Shown: positions 49,811 through 58,271, counted from the stretch's first letter. The stretch: 64,000 bases of DNA from Streptomyces spinosus (GCF_020400655.1 NZ_JAINRC010000017.1:62001-126000); one strand, 5' to 3'. Notes: a model not told the origin generated them from the letters alone. Program-made: numbers and translations.

Positions 49811-51094
49811 ATGGCCATGGACGCCATCTCCGTCATCCGCACCAAGCGGGACCGCGGTGAGCTGACCGACGAGCAGATCGACTGGGTCATCGACGCGTAC
49901 ACCCACGGCGAGGTCGCCGACGAGCAGATGTCCGCGCTCGCCATGGCGATCCTGCTCAACGGCATGAACCGCCGCGAGATCGCCCGCTGGACCGCGGCGA
50001 TGATCGCCTCCGGCGAGCGCATGGACTTCTCCTCGCTGTCCCGCCCGACGGCCGACAAGCACTCCACGGGCGGCGTCGGCGACAAGATCACCCTGCCGCT
50101 GGCCCCGCTCGTCGCCGCCTGCGGCGCGGCCGTCCCCCAGCTCTCCGGCCGGGGCCTCGGCCACACCGGCGGCACCCTGGACAAGCTGGAGTCGGTCCCC
50201 GGCTGGCGCGCGCTGCTCTCCAACGAGGAGATGCTGAACGTCCTGGACACCACGGGCGCGGTGATCTGCGCGGCGGGCGACGGCCTGGCCCCTGCCGACA
50301 AGAAGCTGTACGCCCTGCGCGACGTCACCGGCACGGTCGAGGCGATCCCCCTGATCGCCTCCTCGATCATGTCGAAGAAGATCGCCGAGGGCACCGGCTC
50401 GCTGGTGCTCGACGTGAAGGTGGGCACGGGCGCCTTCATGAAGACCATCGAGGACGCCCGCGAGCTGGCCTCCACGATGGTCGGCCTCGGCACCGACCAC
50501 GGCGTGAAGACGGTCGCCCTCCTGACCGACATGTCCACCCCGCTCGGCCTGACCGCGGGCAACGCCCTTGAGGTCCGCGAGTCGGTGGAGGTCCTGGCCG
50601 GCGGCGGCCCGGCGGACGTCGTGGAACTGACCATCGCCCTGGCTCGCGAGATGCTCGACGCGGCGGGCATCAGGGACGCCGACCCCGCGAAGGCCCTCGC
50701 GGACGGCTCGGCGATGGACGTCTGGCGCCGCATGATCGCGGCCCAGGGCGGCGACCCGGACGCGCCGCTGCCCACCGCGAAGGAGCAGCACGTCGTCAAG
50801 GCCCCGGCCACCGGCGTCCTGACCCGCCTCGACGCGTACGACATCGGCGTCGGCGCCTGGCGCCTGGGCGCCGGCCGGGCCCGCAAGGAGGACCCGGTGC
50901 AGGCGGGCGCGGGCATCGAGCTGCACGCCAAGCCGGGCGACACGGTGACCGAGGGCCAGCCCCTGCTGACCCTGCACACCGACACCCCGGAGCGCTTCGA
51001 GTACGCGCTCCAGGCGGTGGCGGGCTCCTACGACATCGCGGCCCCGGGCACGGCCTTCCAGGCCACGCCGGTGGTGCGGGAACGTATCGCCTGA
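49811..51094 (+). CDS. deoA: thymidine phosphorylase
   Basis: A 427-residue pyrimidine-nucleoside phosphorylase that splits thymidine or uridine-type nucleosides into base and sugar 1-phosphate. The N-terminal helical domain has TDEQIDWVIDAYTHGEVADE. The family signature SGRGLGHTGGTLDKLESVPG binds phosphate, DKHSTGGVGDK is the glycine loop, and KVGTGAFMKT is also conserved. The normal length and DeoA-type C-terminal domain are present. ATG 49811 follows AAGGAA. An ATG two codons later (49817) is possible. Confidence 0.94.
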   Translation: MAMDAISVIRTKRDRGELTDEQIDWVIDAYTHGEVADEQMSALAMAILLNGMNRREIARWTAAMIASGERMDFSSLSRPTADKHSTGGVGDKITLPLAPLVAACGAAVPQLSGRGLGHTGGTLDKLESVPGWRALLSNEEMLNVLDTTGAVICAAGDGLAPADKKLYALRDVTGTVEAIPLIASSIMSKKIAEGTGSLVLDVKVGTGAFMKTIEDARELASTMVGLGTDHGVKTVALLTDMSTPLGLTAGNALEVRESVEVLAGGGPADVVELTIALAREMLDAAGIRDADPAKALADGSAMDVWRRMIAAQGGDPDAPLPTAKEQHVVKAPATGVLTRLDAYDIGVGAWRLGAGRARKEDPVQAGAGIELHAKPGDTVTEGQPLLTLHTDTPERFEYALQAVAGSYDIAAPGTAFQATPVVRERIA

Positions 51095-51116
51095 CCTGGG
51101 CTTTCCTCATTCGGGT

Positions 51117-51150
51117 GAACGGGACCGGTGGACCGCCGCCGGTCCCGTTC
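51117..51150 (+). terminator. terminator of the nucleoside operon
   Basis: Perfect 12-bp arms (GAACGGGACCGG at 51117-51128 and its complement at 51139-51150) with a ten-base loop lie 22 bases after deoA and 39 bases before the Uma2-type gene. Confidence 0.8.
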
Positions 51151-51189
51151 GGCATGCTGGGATCGGTGACGCACCGATAGGAGACCGCC

Positions 51190-51774
51190 ATGAGCGCACT
51201 CACCGTCAGCCAGGACTCCGACCAGAACTGGGACGACCTCGTCCGGTACTGGGAGGAGATGGAATGGCCCGAGGGCAGCAAGGTGGAGATCATCGAGGGG
51301 ATCATCACCGTGTCACCTGCTCCCGCGTTTCGCCACAACGTGATCGCGGCCCGCATCCAGCGTCGCCTCTACTCCGTGATCCCCGAGGACTGGGAAATCT
51401 TCCAGACACTGGCCATCGCCGTGCCGTCACGGCTGGGCATGCTCATCCCTGACCTGGTGGTCGCGCCGGTGCCGGAGCATCCCGAGTCGGACTCCCACAT
51501 CCCCGCCGCCCTCGCCGAACTCGTCGTCGAGGTCACCTCGAAGTCCAACGCCGGCCACGATCGCGTCAGCAAGCCCGCCGCCTACGCCACCGCCGGTATC
51601 CCGCTGTACCTCCTGATCGACCGCTGGGCCCCCGGAGGCCCCACCGCGACGCTCTACGGCGAGCCGAAGGGCGACGTCTACCGGGTCCTCAAGGCGGTCA
51701 AGTTCGGTGACCTGATCGAGCTGCCGGAGCCGTTCGGCCTCACCCTGGACACCGGCGAGTTCCCGGTCGACTGA
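51190..51774 (+). CDS. Uma2 family (DUF820) putative endonuclease
   Basis: A 194-residue Uma2/DUF820 protein, a PD-(D/E)xK-like fold of unknown role. It reads KVEIIEGIITVSPAPAFRHN, then the catalytic-type IPDLVVAP and LVVEVTSKSNAGHDRVSKPA, then YATAGIPLYLLIDRW. These correspond region by region to the minus-strand Uma2 protein at 8890-9507, though the two are not close copies. ATAGGAG precedes ATG 51190. It appears to stand alone behind the deoA terminator. Confidence 0.85.
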   Translation: MSALTVSQDSDQNWDDLVRYWEEMEWPEGSKVEIIEGIITVSPAPAFRHNVIAARIQRRLYSVIPEDWEIFQTLAIAVPSRLGMLIPDLVVAPVPEHPESDSHIPAALAELVVEVTSKSNAGHDRVSKPAAYATAGIPLYLLIDRWAPGGPTATLYGEPKGDVYRVLKAVKFGDLIELPEPFGLTLDTGEFPVD

Positions 51775-51832
51775 CCGGCGTCACCCCGACACCGCCGCCC
51801 CGACCGGCACCGCGGCCCCGCCACCGCCCCCG

Positions 51833-52219
51833 ATGAGTTCCGCGCGGCCCGGCGGTCTACCGCACGTGGATGCCGAGACCCCCGCCGTGCTGGTGCTGCC
51901 CGGACCCGTCCGTCGGGACGACGTGCCGGGGCTGTGCGCCGATGTGCGGGCACTGCTGGAGGCCCGCGGGACCGGGGTGGTCGTGTGCGACGTGGGCGGG
52001 CTCGGGCCGCCGGGACTGGCGGCCGTCGACCTGCTGGCCCGGCTGGAGCTGACCGCCCGCCGGGCCGGCGGGCGGATACGGCTGCGGGACCCCGACCCCG
52101 CGCTACACGCCCTTCTCGGTCTCGTCGGACTCCGCTTCCAGGTGGAGGGGGAGACCGAAGAGCGGGAACCAGCGCTGGGTGTCGAGGAAGCAGTGGAATC
52201 CGGTGATCCGGCCGTCTGA
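51833..52219 (+). CDS. STAS domain protein
   Basis: A 128-residue protein with an anti-sigma-antagonist-like STAS fold: VLVLPGPVRRDDVPGLCADV, then VVVCDVGGLGPPGLAAVDLL and ARLELTARRAGGRIRL. The position where anti-anti-sigma factors have a phosphorylated serine (D-x-S-G) reads DVGGLGPPG, so phospho-regulation like SpoIIAA is unlikely. It starts at ATG 51833. Its last 117 bases overlap the convergent ECF sigma gene, which is the more strongly conserved reading there, so the real 3' end could matter for both. Confidence 0.65.
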   Translation: MSSARPGGLPHVDAETPAVLVLPGPVRRDDVPGLCADVRALLEARGTGVVVCDVGGLGPPGLAAVDLLARLELTARRAGGRIRLRDPDPALHALLGLVGLRFQVEGETEEREPALGVEEAVESGDPAV

Positions 52220-53116
52220 GATCTCCAGCACCTGCACCGCCCACGGACTGAACCCGCCGTTGTCCGGGTCCGGCTTGTAGTGCGCGAAGCCCGGCAGGCC
52301 GTTGGCCCGGACCGGCAGCAGCCGGGAACCGGCGCAGGAGGCGCCCAGGGTCGTCATGAAACCGGTGATGTCCGCGGTGCCGCGCAGCCACAGGTCGAAC
52401 GGCGGCATCGTCATGACGGCGTCCTCGTGCAGCAGCGCCGTCAGCGCCGTCATGTCGTAGCCCTCGAACGCCTTGACGTAACGCTCCAGCAGCTTCCGCT
52501 GCTCCTCGTCCAGCGGATCGGACACCGCCCCCTCGGCACCCGCGTCCCCGCGCTCCGCGAGCGTGGCCCGCGCCCGCTGCAAGGCGCTGTTCACCGAGGC
52601 GACCGTGGTGTCCAGCAGCTCGGCCACCTCACTCGCCCTCCAGGCCAGCACCTCACGCAGGATCAGCACCGCCCGCTGCTTGGGCGGCAGCTGCTGGAGG
52701 GCCGCCATGAAGGCGAGCCGGATCGACTCCTTGGCGACCGCGGCCTCCGCCGGGTCCTCCACGACCGGCAGCACGCGCGCGTCCGGCATCGGCTCCAGCC
52801 AGGTGTTGTCCGGGCGCGGGGAGAGCGCCGCCCGCGCGAGCGGAGTGGCCTCCGACAGGTCCATCGGCCGGGCCCGCTTGCTGCCCGCCGCCAGCATGTC
52901 CAGGCACACGTTCGTCGCGATGCGGTACAGCCACGAGCGCAGGCTGGAACGGCCCTCGAACTTGTCGTAGCTCCGCCAGGCCCGCACCAGGGTGTCCTGC
53001 ACCGCGTCCTCGGCCTCGAAGGAGGAACCGAGCATCCGGTAGCAGTATCCGGTCAGCTCGGTCCGGTGCTTCTCCAGTGCGACGTCCAGATCCGCCGTCG
53101 CCGTGCTGTTGCCCAT
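52103..53116 (-). CDS. ECF sigma factor with C-terminal SnoaL-like domain
   Basis: A 337-residue group 4 sigma factor. Region 2 covers TELTGYCYRMLGSSFEAEDA and SYDKFEGRSSLRSWLYRIAT. Region 4 covers QQLPPKQRAVLILREVLAWR and LLDTTVASVNSALQRARATL. From about residue 205 the protein continues with an NTF2/SnoaL-like domain (LLERYVKAFEGYDMTALTAL and a PFDLWLRG turn), as in the TIGR02960/SigJ-SigG type ECF groups, where the extra domain modulates activity in place of an anti-sigma factor. ATG 53116 gives the standard N-terminus. No anti-sigma gene adjoins. Confidence 0.88.
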   Translation of the reverse strand: MGNSTATADLDVALEKHRTELTGYCYRMLGSSFEAEDAVQDTLVRAWRSYDKFEGRSSLRSWLYRIATNVCLDMLAAGSKRARPMDLSEATPLARAALSPRPDNTWLEPMPDARVLPVVEDPAEAAVAKESIRLAFMAALQQLPPKQRAVLILREVLAWRASEVAELLDTTVASVNSALQRARATLAERGDAGAEGAVSDPLDEEQRKLLERYVKAFEGYDMTALTALLHEDAVMTMPPFDLWLRGTADITGFMTTLGASCAGSRLLPVRANGLPGFAHYKPDPDNGGFSPWAVQVLEISDGRITGFHCFLDTQRWFPLFGLPLHLEAESDETEKGV

Positions 53117-53265
53117 CGTCCACCCACCCCTGTGGCCGTCCCTGTAGCGCGCCTTCGCGCCCCAGCACTTGGGAAGCTACCGCAGGGGACTGACAATGGC
53201 CCCCGGAGTGGACAAAGGCCCAGCTCAGATTGGTTGCTCGGGGAAGCCGGGCGGCGTGCGCCGGG

Positions 53266-54555
53266 TCAGTGCGCGCCCACCGGCTCCCGCCGCGCCGCCA
53301 CGTGGGCCGCCCGCGAGCCCAGGACGGTGATCGTGACGACGCCGAGGACCGCGAGGAGGCCGACGCCGACCGTGCCCGCCCACCCGTCGGCGTGGAACGC
53401 CAGCGCGCCGACCGTGCTGCCGACGCTGGAGCCGATGTAGTACGCGGACTGGTACAGCGCCGACGCCTGGGCCCGGCCGTGCGTGGCCGTCTTGCTGACC
53501 GCCGAGGAGGCCACCGCGTGCCCGGCGAAGAAGCCCGCCGTGATCAGCACCAGGCCCGCCAGCACCAGCACCAGGGAGGCGGTCAGGGACAGCAGCAGCC
53601 CCGCCGCCGTCGTGCCGCCCGCGAGGTACAGCGCGCCGCGGCGGCCGAGACGGCCCACCAGACGGCCCGCGGCCGAAGCGGAGACCGTACCCACCAGGTA
53701 GACCAGGAAGATCGAGCCCACGATGCCCTGCGGCAGACCGAACGGTGCCGCCGTCAGCCGGTAGCCGATCACCGTGTACACACCGCCGAACACGGTCATG
53801 AACAGCGCGCCGATCGCGTACAGGCGGCGCAGCAGCGGGTCGGAGAGATGGTCGCGGACGGTGCCGAGCAGCACCCGCGGACGCAGCGAACCCGCCGTGA
53901 AGTGCCTCGGGGCCGGCAACAGCAGCCGGAAGGCCACCGCGCACGCCACCGCGAGCGCGCCGATCACCCCGACCGACACCCGCCAGCCCCACTCCTGCGC
54001 GACCCAGCCGGTGATCACCCGGCCGCTCATGCCGCCCACGCTGTTGCCCGCCACGAACAGCCCGATCGCCGTGACCAGTGCCTTGGGCCGCACTTCCTCC
54101 GCCAGGTACGCCTGTGCCGAGGCCGGCAGTCCGGCCAGCGCCGCGCCCTGCACCGCCCGCAGCACCACCAGCGCGCCGAGCGACGGCGCGAAGGGCACCA
54201 GCATGCCGACCGTGACGGCCACGGCCAGCGAGGCGGTCATCACCGTACGGCGTCCGAACCGCTCCGACAGCGCGCTCATCGGCAGGACGAACAGCGCCAG
54301 GCCCCCGGTCGCGGCGGCCACGGTCCAGCTCGCCTCGCTCGCCGCGACCCCGAACTCCCCGGAGATCAGCGGCAGCAGGGCCTGGGTGGAGTAGAGGAGG
54401 GCGAAGGTGGCGACCCCGGCGAGGAACAGGGCGAGGCTCATCCGGCGGTAGCCGGGGCCGCCCGGCGTCAGCCGGGAGTCGGGCTCGGACTCGGGGGCGC
54501 GGGGGGAGGCAGCGGCGTCCACGCCGGTGGACGCCCCGGTACTGGCGGGAGACAT
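53266..54555 (-). CDS. MFS transporter
   Basis: A 429-residue major facilitator superfamily exporter with a polar, disordered-looking N-terminus of about 40 residues and then 12 transmembrane segments. The loop 2-3 signature appears as ALSERFGRRTVMTASL, with a related GRLVGRLGRRGALYLA in the second half. SLALFLAGVATFALLYSTQA is the first helix, resembling YnfM-type transporters. ATG 54555 is chosen; a GTG eight codons upstream would run into the operator region. It diverges from a LysR gene, its likely regulator. Confidence 0.86.
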   Translation of the reverse strand: MSPASTGASTGVDAAASPRAPESEPDSRLTPGGPGYRRMSLALFLAGVATFALLYSTQALLPLISGEFGVAASEASWTVAAATGGLALFVLPMSALSERFGRRTVMTASLAVAVTVGMLVPFAPSLGALVVLRAVQGAALAGLPASAQAYLAEEVRPKALVTAIGLFVAGNSVGGMSGRVITGWVAQEWGWRVSVGVIGALAVACAVAFRLLLPAPRHFTAGSLRPRVLLGTVRDHLSDPLLRRLYAIGALFMTVFGGVYTVIGYRLTAAPFGLPQGIVGSIFLVYLVGTVSASAAGRLVGRLGRRGALYLAGGTTAAGLLLSLTASLVLVLAGLVLITAGFFAGHAVASSAVSKTATHGRAQASALYQSAYYIGSSVGSTVGALAFHADGWAGTVGVGLLAVLGVVTITVLGSRAAHVAARREPVGAH

Positions 54556-54581
54556 GCTTCGAACGTAGACCGGCCCCACTC

Positions 54582-54607
54582 ATGCGTCCAATGCATGGAA
54601 TCGCCAT
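54582..54607. promoter_or_regulatory. LysR-type operator between MFS and LysR genes
   Basis: Two inverted repeats overlap in the 62-base divergent gap: ATGC-N7-GCAT at 54582-54596, which contains the classical T-N11-A LysR core, and ATGG-N5-CCAT at 54595-54607. Position and symmetry make it the obvious site for the LysR protein encoded on the right. Confidence 0.6.
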
Positions 54608-54617
54608 AATCGTTCCC

Positions 54618-55571
54618 ATGGCGCATCAGCAGAGCTCACCGGCGCGACTGTCACCGTCCAGTGACGCAGAAGACATGGCGTTGTTGCTGGCGCCCCGCCT
54701 CGCGTACTTCGCCGGCGTGGCCCGCACCGAGCACGTCACCCGGGCCGCGCGGGAGCTGGACGTACCCCAGTCCACCCTGTCCCGGGCGATGGTCCGCCTG
54801 GAGCGGGACCTCGGCGTCGACCTGTTCGCCCGGCACGGCCGTACCGTCTCCCTGACCACCGCGGGGCGCGCCTTCCTCGCCTCCGTCGAACGAGCCCTCG
54901 CCGAGATCGAGCGCGCCGCCGAGGAGGTCCGCGCGGACGCCGATCCCGCCACCGGCAAGGTCGCCTTCGGCTTCCTGCACACCATGGGCGCCGAGACCGT
55001 ACCCGGCCTGCTGCACGCCTTCCGCGCCGACCACCCGCGCGTGCGCTTCAGCCTCGTGCAGAACTACGGCGAGGCCATGCTGGAGGGGCTGCGCGCCGGT
55101 GAACTCGACCTCTGCCTCACCTCACCCGTCCCCGACGCGCCCGATCTGGTCGCCCGGCGCCTGGACGAGCAGAAACTGCGTCTGGTCGTCCCCGCGGACC
55201 ACCGCCTGGCGGCCCGGCGCCGCATCCGCCTGGCGGAAGCGGCCGAGGAGACCTTCGTGACCCTGGAACCGGGCTACGGCCTGCGCCGCATCACGGACGA
55301 CCTGTGCCGCGAGGCCGGTTTCAAGCCCCGCATCGCCTTCGAGGGCGAGGAGGCGGAGACGCTGCGCGGCCTGGTCGCGGCGGGCCTCGGGGTCGCCCTC
55401 CTGCCGCCCCCGACCGTCCCGCGCCCGGGCGTGGCGGAACTGACGGTCACGGCCCCGAGGGCGGTCCGCGAAATCGGCGTCGCCTGGCCGGCCGGTCGCC
55501 CCGACACCCCACCGGTGGCGGCCTTCAAGAAGTTCCTGCTCTCCCGGAGGGGCAACCTGCTGCCCGGCTGA
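54618..55571 (+). CDS. LysR family transcriptional regulator
   Basis: A 317-residue regulator. The winged helix-turn-helix lies at about residues 18-78: LAYFAGVARTEHVTRAAREL, DVPQSTLSRAMVRLERDLGV and LFARHGRTVSLTTAGRAFL. The periplasmic-binding-like effector domain follows from KVAFGFLHTMGAETVPGLLH. LysR proteins usually control the divergent gene, here the MFS exporter, in response to a small ligand. ATG 54618 directly precedes AHQQSSPARLSP. The ligand is unknown. Confidence 0.9.
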   Translation: MAHQQSSPARLSPSSDAEDMALLLAPRLAYFAGVARTEHVTRAARELDVPQSTLSRAMVRLERDLGVDLFARHGRTVSLTTAGRAFLASVERALAEIERAAEEVRADADPATGKVAFGFLHTMGAETVPGLLHAFRADHPRVRFSLVQNYGEAMLEGLRAGELDLCLTSPVPDAPDLVARRLDEQKLRLVVPADHRLAARRRIRLAEAAEETFVTLEPGYGLRRITDDLCREAGFKPRIAFEGEEAETLRGLVAAGLGVALLPPPTVPRPGVAELTVTAPRAVREIGVAWPAGRPDTPPVAAFKKFLLSRRGNLLPG

Positions 55572-55584
55572 GGGCCGCCCCGTC

Positions 55585-56343
55585 CTACCGTTTCCACGAC
55601 TTGCCGAACCCCGCGGCCAGGGGCATCCGCAGGCCGATCGGCGGGGGCGCGGCCAACGCGTCCTCCACGGGGCGGGACACGGCGTGCCCGAACAACGCGC
55701 CCATCACGAAATCCACGGTCAGACACAGCACTTCGTCCCGGTACCCATGCAGCCCGTGTCCGTCGGAGTGCACCTCGAACCGGCACACCTCACGGTTCGC
55801 CTTCTTCGCCCGCGCCGCGAACCGGAACGACAGCTCCGGGTCGGTCCGGTCGTCGTTCGTGCCGTGGGCGATCAGCACCCGCCGGCCGACCAGCTGCTTC
55901 ACCGGCTCGGGCGGCGCGGCGACGTCCTCCTCCGGCATCCAGGGGGCCAGCGCCACCACGGAGTTGACCGCCTCGTGCCCGCCGGCCCGCAGCGCCGCGC
56001 GTCCGCCCATGTCCACGCCCACCAGACACACGGGAACATCCCCGTACCGCCGTACGACCTCGTCGGCGGCCCACCCGGCATCGGCCGCCAGATGGGCCTC
56101 GCTGCCGTTCCAGCCGCGGTAGCGGTACTGCACCGGATGCACGGCCAGCCCCTCGTCCCGGCCCGCGCGGGCGAGCGCGCGGCCCAGGGAGCGGACGAGG
56201 GTCAACGCCCGGAGGGGGGAGGGCCGGCGGACGGAGACCTCCTCCCCGCCGGGGAGCAGCAGCACCGCTCCGCTCACCGACGTCGGCTCCGCGCCGACTG
56301 CCTTGCCCAGCCCGGCCGTTCGGACCGGCGTCGCTTGTCCCAT
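55585..56343 (-). CDS. alpha/beta hydrolase with Asp at the nucleophile elbow
   Basis: A 252-residue cytoplasmic alpha/beta-hydrolase-fold protein. After VSGAVLLLPGGEEVS (oxyanion region) comes the elbow VCLVGVDMGGRAALRAGG, in which the usual G-x-S-x-G serine is aspartate. Downstream ALAPWMPEED, VLIAHGTNDDRTDPELSFRF and HSDGHGLHGY give the acid and histidine positions. Asp nucleophiles occur in haloalkane dehalogenases and epoxide hydrolases, but overall similarity is to dienelactone/acyl-hydrolase-like Streptomyces proteins. The activity is unknown. It is convergent with the LysR gene and divergent from add. Confidence 0.72.
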   Translation of the reverse strand: MGQATPVRTAGLGKAVGAEPTSVSGAVLLLPGGEEVSVRRPSPLRALTLVRSLGRALARAGRDEGLAVHPVQYRYRGWNGSEAHLAADAGWAADEVVRRYGDVPVCLVGVDMGGRAALRAGGHEAVNSVVALAPWMPEEDVAAPPEPVKQLVGRRVLIAHGTNDDRTDPELSFRFAARAKKANREVCRFEVHSDGHGLHGYRDEVLCLTVDFVMGALFGHAVSRPVEDALAAPPPIGLRMPLAAGFGKSWKR

Positions 56344-56450
56344 GGCAGAACAGTGTCAGAACGGCGCGGTGTACTGAACCCGTACGCCCGGTCACCGTTG
56401 GGTATCGACGGAAAAGCGCCGGGAAACCGTTGCCGCGCGCACCGGGCGCT

Positions 56451-56462
56451 CTACGCGCGTAG
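56451..56462. promoter_or_regulatory. candidate nucleoside-regulon operator, site C (perfect palindrome)
   Basis: CTACGCGCGTAG is a perfect 12-base palindrome, 16 bases before the ATG of add. Similar sequences occur at 45281 and, less exactly, at 44030 in the nucleoside transporter operon. So close to the start it would block transcription initiation when bound. Confidence 0.6.
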
Positions 56463-56478
56463 GAGTTAGAGTGCGGAA

Positions 56479-57642
56479 ATGACGAGCCAGACCGCACCCA
56501 CCGGGAACGCCCCCACCGCGGACCAGATCCGCCGGGCGCCCAAGGTACTGCTGCACGATCATCTCGACGGCGGGCTCCGCCCGGGCACCGTCGTGGACCT
56601 CGCCCGGGAGACCGGGTACGCCGACCTGCCCGAGACCGACCCGGACAAGCTCGGCATCTGGTTCCAGGAGGCCGCCGACTCCGGTTCGCTGGAACGGTAT
56701 CTGGAGACCTTCCGGCACACCGTCGGCGTGCTCCAGACCAAGGAGGCCCTGATCCGGGTCGCCCGCGAGTGCGCCGAGGACCTCGCCGAGGACGGGGTCG
56801 TCTACGCCGAGGTGCGCTACGCGCCCGAGCAGCACCTGGACCGCGGGCTGTCCCTGGAGGAGGTCGTCGAAGCCGTCAACGAGGGGTTCCGGCAGGGGGA
56901 GCGGCTCGCCCGCGAGAACGGCCACCGCATCCGGGTCGGCGCCCTGCTGACGGCCATGCGGCACGCCGCCCGCTCCCTGGAGATCGCCGAACTCGCCAAC
57001 CGCTACCGGGACTCGGGCGTGGTCGGCTTCGACATCGCCGGCGCCGAGGCCGGCTACCCGCCCACCCGGCACCTGGACGCCTTCGAGTACCTCAAGCGCG
57101 AGAACAATCATTTCACCATCCACGCCGGCGAGGCCTTCGGGCTGCCGTCCATCTGGCAGGCGCTCCAGTGGTGCGGAGCCGACCGGCTCGGCCACGGGGT
57201 GCGGATCATCGACGACATCGAGGTCCGCGAGGACGGCTCGGTGAGGCTGGGCCGGCTCGCCTCCTACGTGCGCGACAAGCGGATCCCGCTGGAACTGTGC
57301 CCCAGCTCCAACCTCCAGACCGGGGCCGCCCCCTCCTACGCCGAGCACCCCATCGGGCTGCTGCGCCGGCTCCACTTCCGGGCCACCGTGAACACCGACA
57401 ACCGGCTGATGTCGCACACCACGATGAGCCGGGAGTTCGAGCACCTCGTCGAGGCGTTCGGTTACACGCTCGACGACATCCAGTGGTTCTCTGTCAATGC
57501 GATGAAATCAGCGTTCATTCCTTTCGATGAACGACTCGCGATGATCAATGACGTCATCAAGCCCGGATACGCCGAGCTGAAATCCGAATGGCTGTTCCGG
57601 CAGACTGCCTCCACCAGCGGTTCTGGCGGTTCCGGGGCCTAG
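56479..57642 (+). CDS. add: adenosine deaminase
   Basis: A 387-residue zinc hydrolase converting adenosine to inosine. Metal and catalytic motifs are all present: VLLHDHLDGGLRP near residues 23-35, FTIHAGEAFG with the catalytic glutamate, DRLGHGVRI, ELCPSSNLQTG and ATVNTDNRLMS with the zinc-binding aspartate. Length and order match actinobacterial ADA. The start is ATG 56479. GAGG (56459-56465 region) lies about 13 bases upstream, so the ribosome-binding site overlaps the palindrome. It belongs functionally to the nucleoside block at 44-51 kb. Confidence 0.94.
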   Translation: MTSQTAPTGNAPTADQIRRAPKVLLHDHLDGGLRPGTVVDLARETGYADLPETDPDKLGIWFQEAADSGSLERYLETFRHTVGVLQTKEALIRVARECAEDLAEDGVVYAEVRYAPEQHLDRGLSLEEVVEAVNEGFRQGERLARENGHRIRVGALLTAMRHAARSLEIAELANRYRDSGVVGFDIAGAEAGYPPTRHLDAFEYLKRENNHFTIHAGEAFGLPSIWQALQWCGADRLGHGVRIIDDIEVREDGSVRLGRLASYVRDKRIPLELCPSSNLQTGAAPSYAEHPIGLLRRLHFRATVNTDNRLMSHTTMSREFEHLVEAFGYTLDDIQWFSVNAMKSAFIPFDERLAMINDVIKPGYAELKSEWLFRQTASTSGSGGSGA

Positions 57643-57660
57643 CGGACGGGTGTTTGCCGG

Positions 57661-57703
57661 ACCGGAATGCGGGCGCGCTTTCACAGGGCGTCCGCATTTC
57701 GGT
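57661..57703 (+). terminator. terminator of add
   Basis: ACCGGAATGCGG at 57661-57672 pairs with 57692-57703 with one G-T wobble across a 19-base loop that can pair further. It begins 18 bases after the add stop. Confidence 0.65.
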
Positions 57704-57793
57704 GTTTGCGGCGGACGGCCGGGGATGTTTACGGTCGTGGACCGCTCAGATCGTTCCTGATCTCCCGTCTCCGCATGCAAGGACGCATTCACC

Positions 57794-58177
57794 ATGAAGC
57801 AGTCTGCTGCCAAGACCCTCGGTGTCGCCGCCCTCGGTGCCGCTTTCGCCGCCGCCGGTGCGGGCGTGGCCGACGCGGCCCCGGTCAGCCCCGACGCCGG
57901 CCAGGCACTGAACACCGTCACCAAGACGCTGCCGCCCGAGCAGGTCGTCGAGGCGCTGCCGGACAGCGGTGCCGTGAAGACGGTGAAGCCCGTGGCCAAG
58001 AGGGGTGTCGCCGCTGCTCTGCCGGTCGTCGGCAAGGGCGCGGCCACCGCGCAGCCTGTCGTCGGTAACGTCCTCGCCGAGAGGCCGGCCAAGCCGGTCC
58101 CCGGTCTGCTCGGCGGGCTCCCGGTGCAGGGTCTGCCCACGCACGGCGTGCCGATCAACGGCATCCCGGTCGGCTGA
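57794..58177 (+). CDS. small secreted protein, Val/Pro/Gly-rich
   Basis: A 127-residue exported protein of unknown function. A signal peptide spans residues 1-29 (AAFAAAGAGVADAAP). The mature part is hydrophobic and low in charge diversity, with repeated AA-LPVVGKGAA, QPVVGNVL and GLLGGLPVQGLP segments. There are no cysteines, so it is not a rodlin/chaplin-like amyloid by sequence. ATG 57794 has no strong ribosome-binding site. Similar short proteins are frequent in Streptomyces. It stands alone between two hairpins. Confidence 0.7.
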   Translation: MKQSAAKTLGVAALGAAFAAAGAGVADAAPVSPDAGQALNTVTKTLPPEQVVEALPDSGAVKTVKPVAKRGVAAALPVVGKGAATAQPVVGNVLAERPAKPVPGLLGGLPVQGLPTHGVPINGIPVG

Positions 58178-58234
58178 GCCCGGCTTCCGTCCGACGCGCG
58201 CGGGGCGCTCCGGTAGGTCCGGACGCGCCCCTGT

Positions 58235-58268
58235 GGCATGCCCGCGCCCGTGTCCGCGCGGGCGTGCC
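58235..58268. terminator. bidirectional hairpin terminator
   Basis: GGCATGCCCGCGC at 58235-58247 pairs with 58256-58268 with one wobble, across an eight-base loop. It lies between the convergent small secreted protein gene and the PspC gene and can serve both. Confidence 0.7.
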
Positions 58269-58271
58269 GGC

